A stretch of 10,762 bases of DNA, from the NCBI GenBank assembly GCA_964577175.1, contig CAZNYC010000136.1, forward strand, positions 1 through 10,762. The letters run 5' to 3'. The notes below the pieces were generated by a model. The model saw only the letters and a list, made by a program, of their open reading frames with translations. It did not search any database and was not told the DNA's origin. Made by a program: the position numbers and the translations under genes. The DNA is from BS750m-G62 sp964577175 (GTDB taxonomy: Bacteria > Planctomycetota > Phycisphaerae > FEN-1346). How positions within the stretch are numbered: position 1 is the stretch's first letter; each line of letters begins with the position of its first letter. Shown piece by piece: positions 1 to 5,932 of this stretch.

Positions 1-352
1 TGTCCGGGCTCTGCCGGTCCAGCGAAATCAGGACCGCGCAGTGCTCGTAGTCGAAACCCATGGCGGCGTCGGTGTACCCGATGTCGCGGATGGTGGCGCG
101 GACCACGTCCCGCAGGTCCACGCTGGCCTTCGTCGTGACCTCGCCGGCCAGCATGCACAGGCCGGTCGTGACGAGCGTCTCACAGGCCACCCGGCTGGCG
201 GGGTCCTGGGCGATCATGGCGTCGAGGACGGCGTCGGAAATCTGGTCGGCCATCTTGTCCGGGTGACCGACGGTCACCGCCTCGCTGGTGAACAGGGTAT
301 GGCCCTCGGGCAAACCGTACGACGGTTGGCAGGATCCCTCTGTCTTGGCCAC
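1..352 (-). CDS. metK: S-adenosylmethionine synthetase, N-terminal part (runs off left edge)
   Basis: This enzyme makes S-adenosylmethionine from methionine and ATP in the cytoplasm. The visible 117 codons carry the family N-terminus: LFTSEAVTVGHPDKMADQ near residues 21-38 with the GHPDK ATP-site motif, then ISDAVLDAMIAQDP, RVACETLVTTGL, the AGEVTTKA segment, and GFDYEHCAVLISLDRQSPD at the cut edge. The start is GTG at 350-352, chosen because AAGGAG lies at 360-365 with a 7-base gap and the reading begins VAKTEGS. This gives about a dozen residues before the conserved LPEGHTLFTSE, slightly longer than usual. It lies in the same direction as the upstream operon but 319 bases beyond it, with its own promoter-like sequence and structured leader, so it is probably transcribed separately. 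Roughly two thirds of the gene is outside the window. The family call is secure. Confidence 0.97.
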   Translation of the reverse strand, partial: MAKTEGSCQPSYGLPEGHTLFTSEAVTVGHPDKMADQISDAVLDAMIAQDPASRVACETLVTTGLCMLAGEVTTKASVDLRDVVRATIRDIGYTDAAMGFDYEHCAVLISLDRQSPD

Positions 353-355
353 GCT

Positions 356-412
356 AGCGCTCCTTCGCTGAGTCTGCGGTCACGGAACCGCCCTGCCGGA
401 CGGGGCCCGGCA
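356..412 (-). promoter_or_regulatory. Structured metK 5' leader: three hairpins, Shine-Dalgarno in the last loop
   Basis: On the minus strand the RNA upstream of metK can form three hairpins in a row. The first has arms TGCCGG/CCGGCA (394-412, 7-base loop). The second has arms GCGGT/ACCGC (376-391, 6-base loop). The third has arms AGCG/CGCT (356-369), with a 6-base loop that is exactly the Shine-Dalgarno AAGGAG. The arms are seen directly in the sequence; regulation is inferred. metK is often controlled by SAM-sensing RNAs, but I could not match this leader to a riboswitch class I know. The high GC content makes short stems easy to find by chance. Confidence 0.35.
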
Positions 413-426
413 CGGGCAAGACCCTT

Positions 427-454
427 AGTTTAGGAGAACGGGGCGTCGAATCAA
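427..454 (-). promoter_or_regulatory. Candidate sigma70-type promoter for metK
   Basis: On the minus strand, TTGATT (449-454) and TAAACT (427-432) are separated by 16 bases; each matches the -35 and -10 consensus at four of six positions. This is one of the few A/T-richer patches between the operon and metK. It would give a leader of roughly 70 bases before the GTG start. Weak elements like these are common, so this is a suggestion only. Confidence 0.3.
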
Positions 455-544
455 GGCAAATCGCACGCTGGGGCCGTCGGCCCACCCGGTGCTGCCACGG
501 CGCCGGGACGTTCGGCATGCCCCTGGCCCGCCGCGCCGCTCGAG

Positions 545-583
545 CCGGCGGCGTAAAGCCGCCGGGTACCGTCACCCGCCGCG
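545..583. repeat. Dispersed hairpin repeat, copy 1 (possible terminator)
   Basis: A perfect 8-bp inverted repeat CCGGCGGC/GCCGCCGG encloses the 5-base loop GTAAA (545-565) and is followed by an 18-base tail ending in CCGCCGCG (566-583). A second copy in the same orientation lies at 10423-10460 and matches at about 32 of 38 positions, including the tail, so this is a family and not a chance palindrome. It lies about 90 bases past the stop of the last operon gene, where an RNA hairpin could help end transcription, but no T-run follows on the minus strand. I recall similar hairpins around CGGCGGCGTAAGCCG as common in planctomycete intergenic DNA; this is from memory and unchecked. Confidence 0.6.
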
Positions 584-614
584 ATCGAAACGGCCTCTTC
601 AGGGCTGCGCGGCA

Positions 615-637
615 CCCGCGGGGACCCGCCGCGCGGG
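615..637 (-). terminator. GC-rich hairpin just after the operon's last gene
   Basis: CCCGCG (615-620) and CGCGGG (632-637) form a 6-bp stem with an 11-base loop, about 35 bases downstream of the stop codon of the secreted-protein gene. No T-run follows in the direction of transcription, so it is not a canonical intrinsic terminator. It may act with the repeat hairpin further downstream or with Rho. Apart from these hairpins, the promoter-like sequence and the metK leader, I see nothing else in 353-671. Confidence 0.25.
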
Positions 638-671
638 AAGCCGCATCGTCGTATCACGCTGGGGCGGCGCG

Positions 672-2363
672 TCAGTACAGGTCGACGGCCTCGACGGTGA
701 ACGGGACGCGCTCGCGTTTCAGGTCGTCGGGCATCTTGACCCGCAGATCGATCTTGGCGTTCTTCAGGGTGCCCGTTTCCCCGTAGAGGCGCAGTTCGAG
801 TTCTCTGACAACGGTATCGCCGTCGCGCCGCTGCGACGAACCGCCCTCGTGCGAGCGGCCGCGTTTCGTGCCGGTCTCGGCCTCGAACGCCATGCGCTGA
901 ACGGCCGGCGGGCCGGTGAGTTTCATGCGGATGACGCCCGTCCGGAACGAGTCGTCCTGTTCCTCGAAGGCGATCTTGTTGACGACCAGTTTGGCACCGG
1001 GCACCAGGTCGCCCAGGTCGTGGGACGTCTCGGGGTCGGCCTGGACGTTCCGGATCACGTGCTCCTTCCAGTCGGCGAAGGTGACGGCGATGGTCTCGGC
1101 CCGGATGCGCTGGATGGCCTGGGCGTCGGGCGCCGGGAGGGCGAGGTTCAGGGTCAGGTCGGCCGTGTTGCTCGCCTCGCCGGACGAATAGACACCCCCG
1201 ACGTAACGCCTGTCCGACTGGGGGATCTTGCGGCCCTTGTCGTCGACGGCCTCCAGGACCCGCGTACCGCTCGCCTGAAGGACGCGGCGCCGCGGCGGGG
1301 TGTAGAGTTTGGCCTTGACCTGGCATCCGGCGGGCTCACCGCCGAGCAGCATGCCGGCGGCGTCGCCGAGCCGTTTCACCCCGTCCTCGAACACGTGCAC
1401 CGTGCGGGTCGTGACGCCGAGCGCTTCGACGATGAAGCCCTCGCCGGCACCGGTAACGGGCACATCCTCGTACTGCGAGGCGGACGGGTCCATGGGGGTG
1501 GGGGCGAGGTCCGACGAGTCCAGAGGCAGGCCGTCCAGGGCGAGGGCGCCCGGCTCGCAGACGACGACTTGCTTCGTCCCGAAGAACGCCAGGTACGCCT
1601 CGAGGCTTTCCTCGTCCGCGGCGTCGACGGTGATGCCCGTGGTGGCGCCGTCGGTCTCGGGAAAGGTGCTGGAGACAATCTTGCCCGGCAGGGTCAACCG
1701 CAGGGCGGCCTTGTAGCCGGCGGACTTCAACCGCGCCCGCATCGACGGCCGGACGCCGGCCACCTGCGGATGCCCCCCCAGCGCGAGACGGAGCCGCCCC
1801 TCCTCGTCGGTGTCGATCACGAGGCTCCTGAACCCGTAGTCGTTCCACACCTGCGGCGTGGCGGCGACGAAGTCCGAAAGGGTCTCGTAGTCGACCGTGA
1901 CCGCCAGCGTCACCGTCTTCTCGGTCACGTCAACGGACCGGAGGGTCCGCGTCCCGGGGAATGGGCTCTCCTCCAGGTGTGATTCGAGCACGGCGACGAC
2001 CTTCCGGGCGAAGGCCTCGTCGGCGTCGGTCTTGGCGACGATCTCGGGGGCGGCGGCCGGCGTCTCGTCGGCGGCGTCGGCGTCCCGGGCTCCGGCCGCT
2101 TCGCCGGCGGCCTCTGTGGTCTTTTCGGCGGCCGCTTCGGCGGCGGCTTCGGCGCCGCCGAACGCTTGCTTCATCTGTTCGAGAACGCGGACCTGCTGTT
2201 CCAGCAGGGTCCGCGCATACACCAACGTATGCTCCGCGTGGACGGTACCGTCCGCCTTCACCGTCACCGCCTGGCGGGTCTCGTACTGAGCGCCGGCGGC
2301 GGGCGCGGCCGGGAGCGCGGCGGCAAGGACAAGGGCGAGCATCAGCGTGTGTCGCAGTCGCAT
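672..2363 (-). CDS. Secreted protein of unknown function, Ala/Glu-rich linker, 563 aa
   Basis: I do not recognise a named family. The protein starts with a clear signal peptide (MRLRHTLMLALVLAAALP, likely cleavage near residue 25 after AAGA), so it should be exported. Residues 28-65 (YETRQAVTVKADGTVHAEH onward) and about 145-260 (including LRLTLPGKIVSS) resemble the beta-rich layout of LppM/DUF3153-type exported proteins; this is a loose resemblance. Residues 70-107 are an Ala/Glu-rich low-complexity linker. Residues about 350-560 form a second beta-rich domain (RVLEAVDDKGRKIP, then LNLALPAPDAQAIQRI) that appears homologous to the C-terminal half of the protein encoded just upstream. ATG at 2361-2363 is preceded by GAAGGG (2371-2376) with 7 bases between. 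The gene lies 60 bases after its neighbour's stop and is the last gene of the MoxR operon. It is probably an envelope or extracellular partner of that system. Confidence 0.88.
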   Translation of the reverse strand: MRLRHTLMLALVLAAALPAAPAAGAQYETRQAVTVKADGTVHAEHTLVYARTLLEQQVRVLEQMKQAFGGAEAAAEAAAEKTTEAAGEAAGARDADAADETPAAAPEIVAKTDADEAFARKVVAVLESHLEESPFPGTRTLRSVDVTEKTVTLAVTVDYETLSDFVAATPQVWNDYGFRSLVIDTDEEGRLRLALGGHPQVAGVRPSMRARLKSAGYKAALRLTLPGKIVSSTFPETDGATTGITVDAADEESLEAYLAFFGTKQVVVCEPGALALDGLPLDSSDLAPTPMDPSASQYEDVPVTGAGEGFIVEALGVTTRTVHVFEDGVKRLGDAAGMLLGGEPAGCQVKAKLYTPPRRRVLQASGTRVLEAVDDKGRKIPQSDRRYVGGVYSSGEASNTADLTLNLALPAPDAQAIQRIRAETIAVTFADWKEHVIRNVQADPETSHDLGDLVPGAKLVVNKIAFEEQDDSFRTGVIRMKLTGPPAVQRMAFEAETGTKRGRSHEGGSSQRRDGDTVVRELELRLYGETGTLKNAKIDLRVKMPDDLKRERVPFTVEAVDLY

Positions 2364-2423
2364 GGGATTTCCCTTCGTGTTGCCGGTCGGCCGGGGGGTC
2401 CCGGCCGGCCGGGGGGCGGGCGT

Positions 2424-3431
2424 CTATTCGTCGTCGGCGTCCCCGTCGTCGGCCGGGGCCGGTTCGTTCCGGAGGGGCACGTCCTTCAGTTCCAGAGGCA
2501 GGGCGATCGACTCGCCGCCCGCCGTCACAACGACGGCCATCGACAGTGGCGGGCGGGGCGTGCCGAACAACCACATCTGGCCATGGAAATGCTCGCCGCC
2601 GCCGAACTGCCGGCCGAGCGACGGCACGGGCCGGCCGTCTGCGTCGAAGATCTGGACCTCGTCGACGTACGTCTTCTCCGCTTCGCCCTCCAGGCCCATC
2701 AGAAGGGCACCGGGCAACTGGACGGCCTGCCGGACCTTCAAGACCAGGCCGAGCGCCTTCAGCCGGTCGCTCTCAACCTCCCGGCCCTCTTCCGACGAGA
2801 ACGCGATGTCCGCGGCCAGGTCGGCTTTCCGGATCTGTTCGGCGCGGACGGCCTGTGGGATGCGGACGATCTCCTTGCCCCCGGCGTACCGCATTTCGAC
2901 CCGGCCCTTGAGGCGGGCGATGCGCCGGGCCGCACGCGGCGGCACGTTCAACTCGAACTCCACCGGGTATACGAGGCGGCCGTCGGGCGTCCGCGGGCCC
3001 TCCTCCCCCCCACGGAACATGGAGTTGAACCGGCTGTGGCGGCGATCGTCGGCGGGCGGCACGAGATCCGTGCCCAGATCGTCCGTCGCCTCCACCAACG
3101 CGGCCTCGCCCCACCGGCGCGGCGCAAACTGCGGCGGCAGGACGACCGCCACTCGCAGTTGCCCCGCGTTCTCGCCGTAGAAGTCGTACCCCGCCAGGTC
3201 GAAGGACCGCGTCACGGTCAGCGACACGGGGACGAGGTCGGCGGCCTTGCGGACCGCCGCCACGTCGACCGGCTCGGCCTCCGAGACCGGGCCGTCCGGC
3301 ACGTCCGCGAACGGGTCCAGACCGAGGCGAATCGGCGAGTGGGGCTCGAACTGCACGTCGGCCGCCGGCCAAGCCGCCGTCAGCACCGCGTTGAACGCCT
3401 CCAGGGAGGCCTGCAGGTCGTCGTAGTCCGC
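2424..3431 (-). CDS. Protein of unknown function, separated from the upstream ORF by a frameshift
   Basis: About 335 residues read as real protein from the frame break near 3431 to the TAG at 2424-2426. Synonymous third positions are almost all G or C in this frame from there onward. There is no signal peptide and no good ATG at the front. The sequence begins ADYDDLQASLEAF and becomes a beta-rich protein (VPVSLTVTRSFDLAGYDFYG, then RVAVVLPPQFAPRRW). Residues about 90-320 appear to match the C-terminal domain of the next gene: a PP pair 14 residues before VEATDDLG, an LNVPPRAARRIARLKG stretch, and a similar ending. It may be the 3' part of one long frameshifted gene starting at 5932. Alternatively it may be made separately from GTG at 3384-3386, which overlaps the upstream TGA as GTGCTGA and has GGAGG 11 bases before it. 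The acidic tail (APADDGDADDE) is unusual. The function is unknown, and an exported homologue would be expected to carry a signal peptide. Confidence 0.75.
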   Translation of the reverse strand, partial: ADYDDLQASLEAFNAVLTAAWPAADVQFEPHSPIRLGLDPFADVPDGPVSEAEPVDVAAVRKAADLVPVSLTVTRSFDLAGYDFYGENAGQLRVAVVLPPQFAPRRWGEAALVEATDDLGTDLVPPADDRRHSRFNSMFRGGEEGPRTPDGRLVYPVEFELNVPPRAARRIARLKGRVEMRYAGGKEIVRIPQAVRAEQIRKADLAADIAFSSEEGREVESDRLKALGLVLKVRQAVQLPGALLMGLEGEAEKTYVDEVQIFDADGRPVPSLGRQFGGGEHFHGQMWLFGTPRPPLSMAVVVTAGGESIALPLELKDVPLRNEPAPADDGDADDE

Positions 3432-5932
3432 CCGCGGACCGCCTCCTTGTACCACGCGACGGAAACCTCGCGGACCCGCTCCGCCGTCGGGCTCTTCGGG
3501 TAATCGGTGTCGAGCAGGACGGCCCGTCCGTCGGCCGTCACGTCCGCGGGGCTCGACCACGCCAGTTCCAGGTCACCCACGTATCGCGCCTGGCCGTAGA
3601 CCGAGGCGATGACCGTCCGGTTGACGCGTTCGGGGGCGAGCGAGTCGCCCCGGCCGCGGAAGAGGATGAGGGCGATCTCGGGGAACTCGCCGGCCAGGGC
3701 GCGGACGTCCGCCTCGGCCAGGTCGGCGAGGAGCACGAGGACGTCGCCCGCCCGCTGCAGGTCCGGCAGGAGGCGGGCCAGCGCCCCGCGCGCGGGGTCA
3801 ACCGACAGGCCCTTCCCCACCGGCCGACAGGCGGCGTCGACGACGCCCGTGACGACCACGTCCAACCCGCCGCAGGCGACGGCGCACCACGGCTGGACGA
3901 CCCCCGGCCGGGCCGGGTCGCGGAACCGTTTGAGCAGCCGGACCAGTTCGCCCTGCTGGGACGCCAGCCGGCCGAACGCCTGGGCCCGCGCCAGCAGGTC
4001 CACCACCGATTGCAGGAGCCGGGCGGGGTCGCCGACGTCGGCCTTGAGCCGACCGGCCATGCGGCGGAGACGCTGCGCGAGGTCGGCGAGTTGTTCGGGA
4101 CTCACCACCTCGCCGGCCGGCAGGCCGAGGGCCTCGTCGAGTTGCTCCATCGCCTTCTGGAGGGCGGGGTTGCTGCGGCGGAGGCTGGCGCGGAACGCCT
4201 CCTCCACCTCGAAGAGTTCCGGCATGTCGAGCAGGCGCTGGAGGGCCTCGCGGTACTCGGCGAGCGCGTCGCGGAGGGCCTGAAGTGCCTTCCGGAGGGC
4301 GGCCCGCTGCTCGGGCGTCTCGCCGCCGGCCTCGGCCATCTCCTGCCGGAGCCGCTCGACTGCCTCGGCCCGTTCGGCGAGTCGGCGGAGTCGGCGGTCG
4401 AGAGCCGCGTACTCCCTCATCGCCGCCTGCCGGGCCTGCCGCCCGCGGAGGAGGTCCCGGTACTGCTCCACGGAAATGATCTCCACGGTGTGGGCGGCGG
4501 TGGTGCCGACATTCGGGCCGCGAGGATCGTTGTCCACCGCCTCGAAGAAGAATGCGATGCGGTCGCCGGGGCGGACGCCGAGGTCTTTCATGTCGAAGGC
4601 GGTGCGGCCCTCGAGGCGGGTGACTTGCTCGACGGCGTCGGCCTCGATGGGCGCTGCCCGCTCCACCGACTGGTTCAGCCCGCGGAACCACAGGACGCGG
4701 TGGATGCCGAAGTCGTCCTCCGCCTGCACGTGGACGGGGAGGACCGCCTCGGGCGTGGCGAGCGACCGCGCGGCCGGCTCCAGGACCGTCACCCGCGGGC
4801 GGCGGTCCGGAATCAGCGTCACCCGGCCGCGCACCGGCTGGGCCGTCCGCCGCCCGTCGGTGTCGGTCACGTCGAGGGCCAGGGCGACCGCCTCGGTCAC
4901 CTCCAGTTCCCCGGTGACGCGGGTGTTCGGATCCGCCTCGGCCACCAGCGTCACCGTGTGCTGCCGGGCGCCGAGGACCGGGGTGACGGCCAGCGTCCCG
5001 TGGTCCAGGGGACGGTTGCTGGCGACGCGGAACTCCAGCCGCGTGCCCGCCGGCACCCGGAACTCGCCCTCCTCCCACTCGAGCGTCCGCGGCTTCCAAC
5101 CCGTGTGCTCCGGATACGCGGCCCGGACGGTGACCTGCCGGATCTGCGGCGTCTTGCAGACGGCGATGGTGAAGCGGCGGCTGCGAGCCCGGCCGTCGGT
5201 CACCCAGTAGGCGGTGGGGGTGCGGAGGTTCGTCAGGGTCTGGAAGAACCCGCCGTCCGGGCCGCGGAACATGACGGACCGCCCTTCCCCGCCGGCGCCG
5301 CGGGTCACGAGGAAGAGGCGCTCCACGGGGCCGCCGGCGGCGGTGGCCTCCACCTCGCACTGGCCGCCGTAGACCGTTTCGCCGTCGCCCGGGGCCACGG
5401 CGAACCGGAGCCGGCTGTAGGGCGGATGGTCGCCCGCCGGATCGACCAGCCGCGGCAGCACGGCCCGGAACACGTCGCCGAAGAAGAGCAGCCCGGCCGC
5501 CCACATCAGCACGGCTCCGCCCGACACAGCGGCGGCGGTCAGCGTGCCGCGACGGACGGTCGGCCAGACGACCGGGGCGAAATGGGTCTCGAGCGCCGCC
5601 CGGACCGGCCCGGACGCCAGGGTCTCCGACGCCGCCACGAGGCGCGGCCGGCCGTCCACGTCCACCGTCCCCATGCTGGCCGAGGTGTCGAGCAGCACGC
5701 CGAGGTGCGGCTTGCCCGGCACCTCGCGCGGCTGAAGCGCCGTGGGGTTCAGCGCAACCCAGACGAGGGCGGCCGTCGCCGCCAGTCGCAGGGCCAGGGC
5801 CGGCGCCTGCCGCCACAGCGGGACCCGGCCCCGTTCGCGGGCGGCCCGGACGATCGCCAGACCGACCAGAAAGACGCCGACCAGGGCGACCGTCCGAAGT
5901 CCCCACGGCGGCAGGTAGAGCCAGGTGGTCAT
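3380..5932 (-). CDS. Composite membrane protein: truncated VWA, DUF4175-like, metallophosphatase-like C-terminus
   Basis: The start is ATG at 5930-5932, overlapping the BatA stop as ATGA, with GGAGGG about 8 bases upstream. Residues 11-29 and 43-63 are membrane helices, followed by LGVLLDTSASMGTVDVDG (78-95), the first MIDAS motif of a VWA domain. The domain stops near residue 118 (ALETHF), before the other metal ligands. Residues about 119-490 look like a DUF4175-type protein: a helix at 129-151, HPPYSRLRFAVAPGDGETVYGG (169-190), AYWVTDGRARSRRF, and Ig-like beta segments ending in VEIISVEQYRDLLRGRQ. Residues 490-670 are charged, probably coiled-coil helices. Residues about 672-800 resemble the end of the catalytic domain of 5'-nucleotidase/UshA-type metallophosphatases (VTGVVDAACRPVGKGLSV, ARYVGDLELAW), but the usual histidines are replaced (LLADLAE, LFRGRGD). 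The last 16 codons are out of frame with the true coding. It is probably an inner-membrane protein with a large extracytoplasmic part. Family assignments are from motif reading only. Confidence 0.8.
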   Translation of the reverse strand: MTTWLYLPPWGLRTVALVGVFLVGLAIVRAARERGRVPLWRQAPALALRLAATAALVWVALNPTALQPREVPGKPHLGVLLDTSASMGTVDVDGRPRLVAASETLASGPVRAALETHFAPVVWPTVRRGTLTAAAVSGGAVLMWAAGLLFFGDVFRAVLPRLVDPAGDHPPYSRLRFAVAPGDGETVYGGQCEVEATAAGGPVERLFLVTRGAGGEGRSVMFRGPDGGFFQTLTNLRTPTAYWVTDGRARSRRFTIAVCKTPQIRQVTVRAAYPEHTGWKPRTLEWEEGEFRVPAGTRLEFRVASNRPLDHGTLAVTPVLGARQHTVTLVAEADPNTRVTGELEVTEAVALALDVTDTDGRRTAQPVRGRVTLIPDRRPRVTVLEPAARSLATPEAVLPVHVQAEDDFGIHRVLWFRGLNQSVERAAPIEADAVEQVTRLEGRTAFDMKDLGVRPGDRIAFFFEAVDNDPRGPNVGTTAAHTVEIISVEQYRDLLRGRQARQAAMREYAALDRRLRRLAERAEAVERLRQEMAEAGGETPEQRAALRKALQALRDALAEYREALQRLLDMPELFEVEEAFRASLRRSNPALQKAMEQLDEALGLPAGEVVSPEQLADLAQRLRRMAGRLKADVGDPARLLQSVVDLLARAQAFGRLASQQGELVRLLKRFRDPARPGVVQPWCAVACGGLDVVVTGVVDAACRPVGKGLSVDPARGALARLLPDLQRAGDVLVLLADLAEADVRALAGEFPEIALILFRGRGDSLAPERVNRTVIASVYGQARYVGDLELAWSSPADVTADGRAVLLDTDYPKSPTAERVREVSVAWYKEAVRGRTTTTCRPPWRRSTRC
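3427..3448 (-). other. Reading-frame break between two coding segments
   Basis: The upstream frame reads VAWYKEAVRG and then turns into RTTTTCRPPWRRSTRC before TGA at 3380-3382. The -1 frame becomes protein-like at exactly this point (ADYDDLQASLEAF). Codon third positions in the upstream frame are nearly all G/C up to GTC-CGC-GGG (3439-3431) and mixed afterward; the -1 frame shows the opposite pattern. One extra G near CGCGGGCGG would restore a single 1169-codon frame from 5932 to 2424. A perfect AAGGAGG (3442-3448) lies just before the break. A sequencing or assembly deletion, or a real mutation, is the simplest cause. Confidence 0.8.

Noticed and set aside
353..430. Known SAM riboswitch class upstream of metK
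   Set aside because: I could not match the leader to conserved cores of the SAM riboswitch classes I know; only generic hairpins are seen.
489..1982. Plus-strand open frame of about 500 codons
   Set aside because: Antisense to the secreted protein, which has a signal peptide, a ribosome site and protein-like composition; the plus-strand reading has none of these.
3380..3386. GTGCTGA overlap as an ordinary coupled start of the second protein
   Set aside because: Possible, but protein-like sequence and G/C third positions in that frame begin about 45 bases earlier, so a frame break in a longer gene explains the data better.
3427..3448. Programmed -1 frameshift as the main explanation
   Set aside because: No slippery heptamer of the X XXY YYZ type; AAGGAGG alone is not enough, and loss of one G in a GC-rich run is more likely.
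2166..3503. Plus-strand open frame of 445 codons
   Set aside because: Antisense shadow with His/Arg/Gln-rich, motif-free translation.
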